64,000 bases of DNA, taken from contig NW_003210195.1 of assembly GCF_000006405.1 (NCBI RefSeq), positions 169,176 through 233,175 on the forward strand, in the 5' to 3' direction. Both the position numbers and the translations under genes were made by a program. Every line of letters starts with the position of its first letter. Position 1 is the stretch's first letter. Below the pieces are notes generated by a model. That model worked only from the letters and a program-made list of their open reading frames with translations. It did no database searches and was not told the origin of the DNA. The stretch comes from Perkinsus marinus ATCC 50983 (taxonomy: Eukaryota; Perkinsozoa; Perkinsida; Perkinsidae). Positions 11,552 to 24,628 of the stretch are shown one piece after another.

Positions 11552-12482
11552 TATCGATGAACATCGATTGAACATTGTATACATTTGCTTCACTGTCCCT
11601 CTCATCTCCCAGACCGTCACACCTTCAATGGTGCGATAGCTGGGGGGAGCTTTAGAGGCGTAGCATGCCCCGTTTATGATAGTATTAGTAACCAGGTGAA
11701 GGAAGACACTCTATATCCCTCGTTATCATGCTAGATGATAGATGTATAAGTGCAGAGTAAACGATCGATGGATGGGTATTTCTGTTGTCAATACTACTTA
11801 TAAGGTCTATGGCGGTGGTTGAGGTATTGCCATCATTGTGATCCTTCTACATCTTCCACAGTCCCGCTTGTTCATTCATCTCCCTCCTCCCATGGATCAT
11901 CATCACATAACTCATCGTTGGCTCGACTGTGCCTGTTGAACCCGCAATATGTTCCATAGGCAGGCGGGAGGACTCCAATGCTTCTCACTGTCTCCGTATA
12001 TCGCTACCTCCGAGGTGGCTATTACGCAAGTATCACAGTGCTTGCATCTATCTATGATCGATTCTAATTCTGAAATCATTCCTAGTTATGGCATTCCACG
12101 TCGACTGGGGGGGGGGGGAAACTTAGATGATCACTCAACGGACGGAGACCCTGAAACATAAAATATTCCCGAATGACGTTGGTGAGCTTGAAGGGAATCC
12201 TTCAAGATAAGGTGGTCATTAGTTTGATAGAGGCGGGACCTCTCCACATACTCATTAGGCGATCGAGAGAGTGCCGAGGATCTACCTAGATACACCGGCT
12301 ACCAGACAGTCCAGTTCTGGTTGCTAAAAACGTTGGAAGAATGTCTGCTGCCTGTCAGTTACACTATAAGTAGACCCATCCATAGTTCCGTATGCATTGC
12401 TTTTACTATCTCGCAGAGGCTTGTTGTGTTCTCAAGTATAAATCTGTCTCAATCCATCGGTCAATCTATCTTTGTAGTCTTC
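11552..12482. other. Intergenic region upstream of dynein LIC
   Basis: No gene supported. It contains a run of 12-13 G at about 12107-12119. Promoter elements for the downstream gene probably lie here but none is recognisable. Confidence 0.5.
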
Positions 12483-14374
12483 ATGGCGGCCACCGTTGTG
12501 AACTCTTCGTCACCATCAGCGGCAGAGAATAGCAGTAAGTGGCAGCAGTTCCTCTCCTCGCAGACGGCTAGTGATACAGGAGGGACCTTGGGCAGGGACC
12601 ATGCATCGGTCATTATAGCTCTAGTGTTCAATCTGCACAAGGTCATCACCATTTACAGGTCCTCATCGTTGGTGTGCCGGGCTGTGGTAAACGGACACTC
12701 TTGAAATCCATTGCCTTCGATATCGAACGCCAACTCGCTCGCAATAGGAACCCTGGCTTCTATCATGGTAACAGATAACAGCTTTAGTGCAGTATAGACT
12801 TTCATATGCAGGCAATTCCTCTCGAGGACCATCCAGGCCTCCAATTAGCAGTATAAGCAGGATCTCAACAGGATGTCAGGGAAATGAAGACGTGAAGAAC
12901 AGAGCAGCGTCGACGAATGGTATCCCGCCATCATTTAATGGGGATTCCTCGTTATCCCTCTAGTTGTATCGGAGAGCGACGAGTCATTACTAGCGGCCTC
13001 CATGGCGGCTCAAGCGGCCATTGCAGGGGTTGTACCTCGGATGGCTCCCATAGATTATGGATACTTACCAGCCGTGACGATGGCACAGAAAGACAAGGAC
13101 AACAACATGACTGTTGAGCTAGGTAAGGCATACCCTCATACTATGTCTGCCCCGTAACGAGGACTCAGGTACGCTGTCTCTAGTATATTGTGAACACTCT
13201 GAACATGCTAATCTGATTAGCGAAGGACTACTGCGAAGCTCCATAGCCCATGCCAGATTTGCAGCCGTCATATGTCTTGACATGATGCATCTCGAGAGTG
13301 TTATAGGCAACTTCGAATCCCATATTGGGACCATATCACAGTAGTCTCCTGCTTAGCTACTATTCATGAGCTCAGCCGTTCATATGCCGTAACTGGTGTT
13401 ATAGTTGTGCTCGATCGATCAGGATACATGGTCCAATATTCGACAGTATTGATATGGGTACTCAAGAGCTACTCTATTCGAAGGTCACACAGACGATACT
13501 CAAAGCTAAACATGGTGGGTACTCTATGGTTTACCTTCGGCCACACTATCTCACAGGTGCCTCGGGGATCACAGAGGCATCCGAGGATCTGGAATGGCTG
13601 AGTAATCGAGGTTTCCCCTTGATAATTGTAGCCGAACCACGAGCCTCTCACCCTGGTACGAGTTTCGATAGGTATTAATGCGCTGCGACGCATTTGGTAA
13701 GATTGATCCCATGAAGTGGCGTCCGGTGCTCGTACACCTCAGACATCGTGCTAGCCAGTATGGCGCGACTATAATGTGAGCCTTCCATTTACTGCTGTAC
13801 GTTGATGGCTCGGTTCTATCAGAGCTACTGATGGATCCGAGTTCTCTAGCTTACGCGAGTGCGATGCGATAACCGCTGGGATAACAGCACGAAATGGACG
13901 GATATTGTGAGCAGCCTTCCCATAGTGAGTGAACGCTCATGCCAGTTACGAGCATCTGGTGGCACAAATATACGGGAGGACACTACCAGACAAGCGAGGA
14001 GATGATGGAGGGAAGGCACTGCTTTGCTTGTCACCGGGGCAAGACGGCGGACCTGATGCGTTCCGCCATTCACTCAACGTTGAGGATGCCGAGTTCCTGT
14101 GTAGCCAAGCCTCTAGCGGCCTCCAGCTGTGATGATCTGTCTTTCAGCTCGTCCTATTGAAACCTTTTTTGATTCGGATTCTGATGAAGAGAGAGTGAGG
14201 GAAGAAGAGGTGGATAATCAATCCGTCATACACTTATGTGACCAACAATTCTTAGGCTCAACCAGTTACTACGGTAGACAGCATGAAGGTATTCTTGAGT
14301 CGCATGGCAGAGAGGATGCCCGCGCCAATGAATGCACCGTCTTCTCCACAGACAGCGACGACTCCGGTTACTAA
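12483..14374 (+). CDS. Cytoplasmic dynein light intermediate chain
   Basis: Links the dynein heavy chain to cargo adaptors; Ras-like fold with a P-loop. Starts at ATG 12483. A 57-nt intron in phase 0 (12601-12657 approx.) joins TLGRDHAS to VLIVGVPGCGKRTLLKSI, the P-loop. Further exons give IDYGYLPAV with a KDKDNN stretch (the family's EYLYLNVHDEDRDD region), LLRSSIAHARFAAVICLDM (family LLxFTLS...VVDMS), NRGFPLIIVA (family NLGIPVLVVCTKCD), VLVHLRHRASQYGATIM (family IRRFCLQYGAALIYTS) and NRWDNSTKW (family GWDNEKKI). The tail is acidic (FFDSDSDEERV) and ends at TAA 14372-14374. The TKCD-like motif is not kept. Exon joins after about 13670 are less certain. The motif order makes the family call firm; assignment to dynein-1 rather than dynein-2 rests on the EYLYL-like segment. 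Confidence 0.82.
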
Positions 14375-15499
14375 CAGAAGCTTCTTCCAGGTAGTCATCA
14401 GTTGACGCATCACAGTATTGAGATGTTATACATCAGAATCTACTTGTGAAGGAACCCGGCAGTAGTGCCCGAAAAGGTGCTCCCGAGGTTAGATGAATGC
14501 ATGAGATTTCGAGTAAATTAGATAAAGTTTCTAATAAAATGGAATGTTGTCGAGCTGCGAATGAGAAAGATTATTGTAGGAATCTCGGATGTGCGGTTCG
14601 GGCAAAAATCTGCCGGGGCGGACTGTACCCCTGCAGCCGTACATCAAATGTAACATCTGAGATAACCATTTTCATTGTCATAATCAACTATTTTACGCTT
14701 AGACAATGCATGAACCGTGGCTCAAGGGTTTGGTAGTAATCTGACGTGGAGCTCTTCGTCGCAGCTAAGTTGAAAGAGTTGTTTACTCGAACATTATGGG
14801 TCAACCTATGGGTCTCGACGTTTTACAATTGTGTAAGAAAAACCGAGAGCGCAAGGTTTGGATGACATGCAGGAATCGACATAATTGGCGATTCTCGCAA
14901 TAAAAAGGTTAACAAGAGCGTTGTGAAGGGAAGGCCTCCCTGGGCGAAATCCGAGAGTTTCAAACATCATATACAGACAGACCGTTGTCAGCCTTAACAT
15001 CCCATTCACTGAGATCCCACCATGTTCGAAATTGAACCCTACCTCAACCAGACTGGAAACGGAGTTATGCCGAGATAAAAGTAGAGTTCACACTCCATAT
15101 CCCAGCAAACCAACACCAGTGAATGCCATCATCGGATTAGCTGTTGCCACAAAGATAGACAACCTGACACTGCGGACCACCATAGAAAAGGATTGGAAAA
15201 GTGAAAGGGAGGCTATTTGAAGAGTGGAACGTTGGCGCGAGTGTTTCAACTTTCGAATTTGTTCAGTAGTAAAATCTACAACACAACTCAATATGTATGG
15301 GAAGGGAGATCGATAGGCCGCCGATAGCTACCAAAAAGACCTGGTTCGCTACGGCTATGAATGAGCTGAAATTTGAATAGGATAATACCTTTGAGGGAAT
15401 TGACGGGAAAACTTTAGATGCCAGTGAGGGGAACTCTTGGGCCATCTGACGATTGAACAATCTTGTTCTCAAACTGTAATAAGAATCTTCGGTCGCTAT
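14375..15499. other. Convergent intergenic region, no supported gene
   Basis: About 1.1 kb between two convergent 3' ends, AT-richer than the neighbouring genes. Short open frames on both strands lack motifs, family similarity and splice support. No tRNA or snRNA was recognised. Confidence 0.5.
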
Positions 15500-16987
15500 T
15501 CATTTTCTGGACACGATATTGTGGATCGAACCATACCTGTGATGACTGGCGTAAAAACGACACGAGCCTTAGCAGTTGTACTCACAGTCCGTAAACGAAT
15601 GTGAAAATGGACAATGCAAAAATGAAGAGCTCTGCCATGAACTTGATAATTCTCTTCTGGTATATTCCTCTCATGCCATGAGCATTGATAAGGCAGGCCT
15701 TCCAGTAAAACAACAGGGGCAGCAGCATAACCTGAAGATGAAGGCATGCCAACTCAGCGCAGTCTGAAGACGATATCTTACATTGGGCATGCCACACACT
15801 GATCCGAGCAAAGATATCATGTCCGTTACACCGGGTACAACAGTGGCTAATAAAGCACATATTCCGACAAGGACGGTTCTGACAACATATACTGTGAACT
15901 TAGGCGCCTTAGCCGAGATTAGCTTCTCGCAATCAGTGGCAACGGGGAAAAAGAGTGCAAGGAAATGAGAAGCACAGAGGATAAGGATACATATTATTAT
16001 AGCATAGCCCTGGGCATTGAGGGTAGATGATGTACCCGATATAGCAGTAACAATATCACCATACTTAGCGATGGAATTACCGAAACCTCCGTAACCCGCT
16101 ACAGTGAGGCATATGTACACAGAGAAGATGATAACAAAAGCACCATAGAGAGAAACACCAACCTTGTCGGGCTTTTCCATATTATTCATTACCGATGGTA
16201 TCATGGCAGTCAAACCGAAGGATGTCATAAGGGTACCAAAGGCAGCCCCAAGATCGGAAAAATTGAATAATGAATAGGTTATAGGGTCACCCGTATCTCC
16301 ACCACCAGCAGCCAGCCTGTTGAAGCCAGCTACAAGTACCACAGCAACAGTCGCAAAGACTGATATAACACCACCAATAGACAACCATGCTATCAACCTC
16401 ATCGACCTTATCCATACAAGGAACACCATAATAGCTGCATAGATGAGGATCCAACTACTACGATTCAGTACTGGCCATATTCTAAGGGTATTATCAGCGA
16501 ACAATACGAGTAGTACAACACAGAGACCAAGCATAAAAATATCCATAGTAACTATAACGGAGGCTCTACCAATAGTGCCGTAAGTCATATACCCCAAGGA
16601 CTGGTAGGAAGGGAATACTCGATTGCCATGAGAATCAGTCGAAGCATAGGCCTGGCAGGCATCAGCGAGATGTTTCCCCATCCATAATGATGATAAACCA
16701 GCGAGGAATAACAGCACGTAACCACCTATCCATCCTGCCTGTTGCATAACGAGAGGTAAGCCTAGTATACCAATACCAATACAGATCATAACCAGGTTAG
16801 CCATCGCTCCAACCGTGGTGGTCTTGCCTCCTCCTTTGGAACTACTCTCTTCTAAAGAGCTTTCCTGCTTTACTTGATAGTTGAAACTATCAGTCGAAGA
16901 AACCACCTCGATCGAGGACCTGCTGCTGCTCGTCATGATGGCAGGCCCAAAACAGAAGCCCTTAGTAGCACCTTTAGCCAATCCCAT
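15500..16987 (-). CDS. Amino-acid transporter, AAAP family
   Basis: Multi-pass membrane transporter of the amino acid/auxin permease family. Exon 1 (15782-16987) encodes a Ser-rich cytosolic N-terminus, then GAMANLVMICIGIGILGLP, the characteristic first transmembrane helix, and about nine more hydrophobic helices. Intron 15732-15781 (50 nt) and intron 15537-15585 (49 nt) join exon 2 (15586-15731), with the last helices, and exon 3 (15500-15536), ending YGSIHNIVSRK with TGA at 15500-15502. Around 500 residues and eleven helices are normal for the family. ATG 16987 is the first start; an internal ATG (MTSSSRSS) could also serve. The substrate and membrane (plasma, vacuolar or lysosomal) are not determined by sequence. 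Confidence 0.9.
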
Positions 16988-17053
16988 AACACAGCACTAT
17001 CAGGAGCACAGTGAAACTATCAGATGGACGTCGAGGACATCAGAAGGAACACA

Positions 17054-20000
17054 CTATTCAGAGTCGCTGTCGTCTGAGTCATCATCATCGGATTCCTCCT
17101 CCTCCTCATCCTCATCCTCCTCTATCTGCCCTATCAACTGCGCCATTAGGGGCAGTTCTTGGTATGCATCTGCAGAGATAAGGTGAATAAAGTGGGTACT
17201 AGGCTTCTAGGATACCCACCAGGGGCACGACTCCACCATGCTAAGAGGTCCTCCTTACTCAAATAGTCATTAGCGTACATGCCCTGAGATACAGTGATGG
17301 GTTAGGATGGAACACCGCAGAGGTCAATGTTGTTACCCATATAAACAGACAACATTCCTGCTTGAAGTCCTCTCCATATTGGGAACCCCAGGCAGCATCA
17401 CAAAGAATATCCAGAGCCTCTACCCACCACTCTGAGAGGCCTGACTGATCTGTCAAGTAACTGAAGATTGAGGCATTCGTGAGCAAGTGGGCTGCCGCCA
17501 GCCGACTTACAGCTCTTCAAGAGCATTATCCCAATACTCGTAGAATGATGCCACGATGGGCTGTTTAGGTTTGCTACTATTGCTATCAGTAGTAAGGATC
17601 TCACAGCATACTCGTGCAAGGGCCAATACAGTAGCCGTCAATAACTCTGGTAGAGGGGCCTAGACAGGAGTAGGCACCACCACCACCTTCAGACACCAGC
17701 ACTACTACCTGCTCTGTAGTCCGATATATTCTCAACTGCTGACACACATGTGATACATCCTGCTTCTCGTCCCAGCCCTCCTTAAAGAAAGCATATACCT
17801 GGAGTATGAGGGTTATAAGCTTGCGTTATGACTATGGTACTATAACCTCAGTCCTGAAGCCCTTCTTGAATGCATTGTCTCCACTCAACGACTCCCCAAC
17901 ATCATCGTCATCCTCGATAGGCTCTTCAGTACTCACAGACCCCGGCCTAGATGATCTAGCGGCCTGCAAAAAGCAACAATAAGGATACTACGAGGGCTGC
18001 CATGCGCTAACGGCGAACAACTTGATAGCCTTACGTGGTCCCCACAAGGCTCTCATCACAGTGCAATTCGCGCAGCACGAGCATTCCATGTAAACAAACG
18101 CACTGCTGTACGTATGTTAGTTGTGCGTAGGAGGTTACAACTTCAAGGACTCTTTGATAAGGATTCCTCATTCGAGATTTCCCTAGTACGGAGTCCCTAA
18201 TACAGACTCCGGATTCCCGAGTGACTTTCGTCATCACATATCAAACAAGACCGAGCTAAAATTATACTCGATATGTAGTCCATACCACCGCTCGATATGT
18301 CCATACTAGAGGACGACATTGAAATTTGGAAGGAAAAACCACCCCGTGAGGGATTTATAAACGCATCCGACTCCTCTTGCTATGCTCTGAAGTACCTCCA
18401 TTTTAGCAAGTGCCTGGGCTGTATCCGGCAATGGGGACTCAATGGTGATTCCATCCACTGGAGGGGCCCTAACCGATGTAGTGATAGTGCCCTCTGGAGG
18501 GACCACTACACACTCGATAGTTGTCGATGGTGATACAGTGGATCGGGCATGGAGGATAGACCTGTAAGATTCCTTTGCACAAGAGCGACGATACTGATGA
18601 TGATGACTACCTTCTGATAATAGACCCTGCTTCTACTACAGCATCCGGCCCTATAATGCTACTCTCCACGACAGCCCCTGCTCCAATCGTAGCTACACCA
18701 GGAATATTAATTGTCCGTTAATCCTCGCTCTACTACCTCCAGGAGCAATGTAGCACTGCTGGAGTTTAGCTGATACATCAATGGTGGCCCTCGTATCAAT
18801 GAAGGCGACTTCTCCATTAACCTAGTAGCGCAAGAGTAGTAGCGGATAGAAGGACACCTGGTATCACCTCAGTTATATCGCTACATGCTTGGCCACCAAT
18901 ACCCCATTTAGAATCCTTGCTACCAAACAGATGCCTGGACTCTACGTTATGACTGGGCCAAGGGGTTAGGAAGTCTCTAGGTGACTTATCTATCATCATT
19001 GTTACTGCCGCCTCGTAGTATGTACCTATATACACTCTGCTATGACGACACTGCTGTCCATATAGTAGCATACGTGGGCTAGTGGCTCGGACCAGTTGAT
19101 GTGGGAGTGGTGGCACTACGCATGCACCAATCCCAAAGGGGCATACGCCATCATCAAATTTGGCACCAATAGTGAGTTTAACCAAGTCGTCCCGAAGAGA
19201 CCTGAGACGCAACTTTCGAGAAACTTCCCCGCGCTAGTATTATGGTACTTATAGTCGGCTTCTTCTTCCAAAAGGCGGAATACATCAGGTGAGAATACAT
19301 CCCCTAGAGAACCATCGCCTTGTACCTGACCACGATTATCGTCCCTCAACCCATGTAGTGTAAATCACTACCCCTGTTCGATAGCGTATCTCCTGGAACT
19401 TCGAGGTGGAGCCGAATCCCCAGTGGAGAAGAGGCTCAGACAGTCCAACGGTTGTGGAGGACGACTCCTCAGCCGACCAGTGCAGCAACTCTCCGGTCAT
19501 GATACCCTGCTGTTTCAGGTTATCACCGAGTTCTCCCTTGGCATCCCCGATACCTCCTGTACCCACCACTATGTTCGTTAGAATATCGTCAGATGACGTT
19601 GATTCAGTCGAAGCCGACACCTGAATCAGTGTATATGCTCATTGTACTCCTCGGGGGACGGTGTTACAAAGATCCTTGTCATAAGATATTCCGATTTGGA
19701 CACCTTCCTCCTGGATGAGTGGTATTCCAGTATACTATCGTATATAGGCTGACATAGTCCATATCATCAAAATGTGAACGTACCACTGCCAATATTACCT
19801 TGACAACACGTGGCTGTGCTAGGGAGTCTCCCCTCAAGAGAAGGAAATCCTGCTGAGCCAATGGGCACTGAGTTACTCCGGAACCGAATGCCCGAAGTAC
19901 TTCGCAAATGGACGAGCCTGATAGGAATAACCCTGACCCCCTGTTAACTCACTACCACGTTCATTACATGTATCCGGCACACTACTAACAGTCATCCTCT

Positions 20001-20379
20001 TGCTACGTGTAAGATGGTCTTCTACTGTTGGCGTGTTGCACTGACGGCATAGGACATATACACTGCCCAGATTGAGGGTGTCTAGGGCTAAGTCGACAGT
20101 ACGTTGAAGTAGAGTGGTGCCACCAGGCAAAGGTAGGAGCCCTGAGTAGCTTACAGTAATGACTTAGTACCATCAAGTAATATCATTACCCGCTATCCTA
20201 TCCACCTCGGGTCCTTCACCGAATATTGTATTAGTTTGACAGCCCTCATCGAAGTTCTCGGCTAATACTATACAAGCGTTAACTCTATATTGTGAGGACG
20301 TAGGATCGTCCCCGGTATCCACAGCGCCAGCTTGCTGCTTATTGGCGCCACCTTTAGACCCTCCTCTCTTGCCACCCAT
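17054..20379 (-). CDS. EIF2B5: Translation initiation factor eIF2B subunit epsilon
   Basis: Catalytic subunit of the guanine exchange factor for eIF2. Starts at ATG 20377-20379 with a Gly/Lys-rich leader, then the nucleotidyltransferase-like domain (ACIVLAENFDEG; DFLLLRGDSLAQPRVV; DILTNIVVGTGG). The linker reads FSPDVFRLLEEEADYKY, which matches the family CSPEVLELF block. A left-handed beta-helix region is visible near 18600-18700 as hexapeptide repeats (GVATIGAGAVVESSIIGPDA). The C-terminal W2 domain contains VYAFFKEGWDEKQDV, an LALARV segment and SKEDLLAWWSRAPGGY, and ends in an acidic Glu/Asp/Ser tail with TAG at 17054-17056. The aromatic and acidic patches of the W2 end are where eIF2 binds in the family. 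Many short introns are present; only some were phased exactly. The domain order is complete. Confidence 0.88.
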
Positions 20380-21045
20380 ATCAATGAGCAAATAACTACA
20401 ATCAACTACGACCGCCCAGGTCACAACTTACTCTCTCCGTGATTGTCCTTAGCCCTGTGTAGGACGAGAATGCTATCCAGAACGTTCTGTCCACCGCTAC
20501 TACCACTCGGCTTCTCACTGGCTCAGCACAATGATATGTGCGGTTGCCATCCGTCTACATCGCTTTTTAACACTAGAGCTATTACTCGGATGTACACCGT
20601 CCGATGAGGAAGACACCATGGTGGCGGGCGACTCGCTCGGGGCGAGAGTTACACAACCGTGCTGCTACGTGACTACTGAGGTTAGATCATAGACGATCTA
20701 TAACGGTTTCATAGAAGAGAGTGTTGTTGAATCCCCAACACCGCAGAGGTTGGATATCTCATTGATGTTGAAGAGGGGTGACACCCCGCCTCGCGTCACA
20801 CGATACGCATGATTGTGCACGACTTGGAGGCAAACTTGGATGTGTATTGCCAAACTCGTGTGGAATATTGCCATTCTTGATTGTGATATAGTCTGCCGGT
20901 GTCAAACATGAATTCTCACTGTCAATCTTGACTGTAACATATCTCGATTGTGACATACTTGAATTCTCAAACTTGCTTATAATATTGTCATTCTTGTCTG
21001 CTCACTTGTCAAACTTGCACGGGAAAAGGTGTAGAAGGTACATGG
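20380..21045. promoter_or_regulatory. Divergent promoter region with repeated short motifs
   Basis: Shared upstream region of eIF2B epsilon (-) and peptidyl-tRNA hydrolase (+). Between about 20840 and 21015 degenerate words recur: TTGAATTCTCA/ATGAATTCTCA twice, CTTGACTGT, CTCGATTGTGAC, TTCTTGATTGTGA and CAAACTTG several times. No TATA box is evident. A regulatory role is inferred from position only. Confidence 0.45.
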
Positions 21046-22131
21046 ATGGTTAGGATGTTCTCCGTGTTGAAGTGTTGCCATGTCCGTTATAATCCGATAC
21101 ATCGACAACGGAGAGCGGCGGTTACCGCATCCACACGACGCCTCAAATCGGACGTTGTATCACCGCCCTCGTCGTCCAAAGTACTGATAGTCTTTCTTGG
21201 TAACTATGGTCCTAAATTCGAGGGTACACGACATAATGCTGGCTTTGAGGTTGGCGATAGATGTGCCAGCTTATTGGGTTGTACCACTCCTCGGCCATTT
21301 CGTAGTTGTAAGCGATGGCTGAGTGATGTGTGTGAAGTGAAAGGTTTAACCTTCGATTATCTACTGGATATGCGAGGAGATGACCTCATCGACAGGAGGA
21401 GCGACAGGTCGAAAGAGGCCACTGATAAGGTACTAAACTACCTGGTATGCTTGGTATCCGTGGCTGCTCATTCAGAATGGGGTTTGGCGACCGACGTTGG
21501 AAAGTGTTAATTTGCTCAAGCCTCGGACTTTCATGAATCGCTCTGGGTTAGCTGCCGGGCCAGCATTATCCGATCTGAGGCTAAGAGCTGATGATAGAAA
21601 CTCGGTGATGACACCGCATTCTGGTTGGGAGGATTCCTTTCCTTGGGTAGGCAGGTCCTCGTTGTGTGTGATGATTTGACTATACCACTGGGACAACTGA
21701 GAATGAAACCAGGTGGTAGTAGCGGTGGGCAGAACGGTTTGGATAGCATCATAAAAGTAGCCCAATTTCTAATGGAAAATGCCGAGCTCATCTCGTCACC
21801 AAGGTAACGCGTACGGAGGAGGTGGCACGTCTAAGGATAGGCATGGGGAAGAGAATGATAGGTGGCAGCTTGGAAAAGGTTAAACCTAGCTTAGCTCTGG
21901 GCAAGCTCAATGCTGAGGAACAGGCTCTCTTTTATGAGGTCTCCAAGTATGCTGCACAGGTAGTAGTCGAGGTAGGATGGAATGCGTGTTGTTGGGTGAC
22001 ATCACATTGTGGGTTGTGGGGTCCTGAGTACATTTGGACAGGTCATCCGGGTTTGGCTCTTTCGTGGCTTCGATTTAGCTGCCAACTTGGCAAACACTAT
22101 CAAGTTGGATAGACGGGATGAGAGGGCTTGA
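21046..22131 (+). CDS. Peptidyl-tRNA hydrolase, bacterial type, probably mitochondrial
   Basis: Cleaves peptidyl-tRNA released from stalled ribosomes. Four phase-0 introns (21430-21475, 21605-21654, 21757-21803, 21972-22041) join the conserved blocks: [19 protein letters not shown] with catalytic Asn and His, [25 protein letters not shown] with the catalytic Asp, [14 protein letters not shown], and [10 protein letters not shown]. The last exon gives [20 protein letters not shown] and TGA at 22129-22131. The usual GNPGP reads GNYGP. About 45 residues rich in Arg, Ser and Thr precede the domain, with no acidic residue early on, as expected for a mitochondrial presequence. A loop of about 60 residues between the first and second blocks is longer than in bacteria. 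Confidence 0.92.
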
Positions 22132-22237
22132 TAGAGCTGCTGCATGATGTTGTTGTTTCCTTGCTCTATACAATCCTTGTGTTCTTGTCATAGTCGTCTA
22201 TCATCGTATGGCCATAGTTGAACAGTGGTGATGTTTT

Positions 22238-24575
22238 ATGCCTGTTATGGCACCTCACCCACTGGACACCCTTACTGATTCGTATTCGACAGTCGCATCA
22301 CCGAGCTGTCCAGAGGAGCCTCCTCGTCTTGAAACGGATCCCACACCACCCGTCGATCCTACAACAGTACCTGACCCCAGTGATGATGGTGCAGCTGATG
22401 AGGAGAACCATCCTAGCACTACTGCTGTTGCAGTCCATGCATCTAGTGACTCCACTGAACCTGTGTGTGGAGAGGATTGGAGTGATGCCCGTATAGCGGC
22501 TCGAGTTGAGGTGATAACACTCCTCCTGTAACTGCATATCTATCGAGTGATATGTGTAGGTGAAGTATACGTCTGAAAAGGGCAGGTGCATGTTCAGTCA
22601 TGTAGATGGAGATCTCATGCATCCTGGAGATATAGTCTTTGCCGAGTCTCCACTGCAAATAGTCACACCAGACACCTGCCCTGTGAGTACAATGTAGGTA
22701 TCAGTGCGGAAGGTGTCATCATTAGGTCCTGTACGAGTGGCTCAAACTGGAGGAGGCTGACCTCTCTTTGGGTAGGTGTATACCTGGCTGCTCATATAGC
22801 TGCTCTATCACCTCCTTCCAGAGCTACCTATTGTATGGCATATGGCAGCATTGTCATCATTATTGTTCCTCAATGAGGATAAGCTAGCACGTTGCTATGA
22901 TAAGTGGACTCCTCCTATCGATGCTCCTACTAACGGTATGACATCACGCCATACCACATGCTCACCTACAATGGCATTCTTCAGAGTCGCAAGGCCAACC
23001 GTCGAGCAACTATCCGAATTGTCAAGAGATGCTCCACCGGTTGGTATACAATCACATAGAGGCAATACCACGATGCGATAGAGAGCCATGGATGTGGAAG
23101 CTTACTAAGCTGGATGCTCGTGACTATGTACATCTCTTGCTCACATGGAGGTACTCACCCACACACTCACACACGCTGCTGTTCATATCTGCCTATGCAC
23201 AGGTTCAACTCGTTTGGCCATCATACTGTGGCTGATGGGTTGATCATGTACGATAAGATATCAATGCTCAGCCACTCTTGCGAGGTGTGACTCATCACCG
23301 CCTTATAATATGTGAACAACAGTACTCTCAGGCTACTTGTTGTTGGCACTATGGCCCAGAGGACTCGTTCGTGTTGAGAGCAAGAGTGCCAATCCAGCCT
23401 GGTGATGAGTTGACCATATCCTATATTGGAGATGAGGAACTCTTCAAGAGTACCAACGTACGGAGACAGCGCTTGCAAGGTGAGCTATTCTACTCAGCCA
23501 CGTGTAGGGTGATAAGTGTAGGTTGGTTATTCACCTGTCATTGCCATCGATGTGATGAGCCCGTCGACTATGCTAGAGGGCTAAGATGTATCCAATGCCA
23601 TGCAGGAGTAGTATATCCTTACACAGAATGGAAGGTGAGGAGATGGCGTGGTGTATGTATCTACAGGCCTCAATGCTTCAGAGCGTTCAACGCCAGGGGA
23701 GGCACCGATGGTGCACCTCACCTTGCACATTCTGTAGAACACAATTGGATGAATCTGATATGGAGGAGATGGAGACTCTCGAGCAACAGTAGTATTTGTC
23801 GGCTGCAGGACTACTGATGATAGTATTGACTAGATATGAAGAGCGGCTCGCGGTTACTGATCCCAACGATGAAGCCGATATCCAATTGGTGTATGGTGAG
23901 GGTATGAAGGTCTTCTCTAGAGGATGTCATTGGATACTGCACCAAATGGATGTATGGTTAGCGACATTATGCAAGGATGGATCTGATTGGCTAGGGGCAT
24001 CGGCTCATCAGACGGATAAGGCTGAGTAATGACATAATCCTGAGTATGTAGTGTATACAGTCTGGTATAGATACCTATCACGAGTAACACCTCTTGCTAA
24101 CTATGCCTATGCATGGTGCTTCGAGGAGATAGCTGATACCTATCTTAACTTGATTGCTGCATCTACCTCGTCATCTCTCATCACTAAGGCTGTCTGCAAC
24201 CAGCTTCTCATGCTTTACGAGCGTTCCTTTTATATGCTAACGGTACTATATCTAGTACTATTCCCTTTGTGTCGACGATGGTAGTGGCAGATACTCTGTG
24301 GTAGCGACCATACATTCACTCAGTCGGCATTGTCCAAGTGGTCCAACGTGAGGAACATCATGCTGAGCATCGACTCGGAGCTCTCCCCAACCACCACAAC
24401 GGAGGTGGCGGCAGAGAGTGGTACTGATACGATGGTTGGACGACAATTAAGTGACGATATCGATATTGCGGATGATGATGGTGTCGTGGGAGCTTGCTCT
24501 CCTCTGACGCCTTCCGACCATCAACAAGCAACTACTGGAATGCCAGAGCAACAATCTGATCACCATCCGATCTAG
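22238..24575 (+). CDS. SET-domain protein, SMYD/SET5-like
   Basis: Probable lysine methyltransferase-type protein. The N-terminus (from ATG 22238) is Pro/Ser/Thr-rich and acidic. Further exons give HPGDIVFAESPL (first SET strand, near 22625), helical segments including LARCYDKWTP and LHRLVYNHIEAIPRC, then the catalytic half: KISMLSHSCEYSQATCCW, VPIQPGDELTISYIGDEEL and a post-SET cysteine cluster FTCHCHRCDEP with RCIQC. The Asn of the usual NHSC reads Ser. The C-terminal third is helical and then Thr/Asp/Gln-rich, ending at 24575. A MYND finger is not apparent. Exons were recognised by motif; only some junctions were phased. Substrate is unknown, and activity is not assured given the Asn change. 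Confidence 0.75.
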
Positions 24576-24628
24576 TTTCACTGGAGACCTCTCATGAGTT
24601 CAGTTCAGCGTGCGCCGTTGATGCTGAT

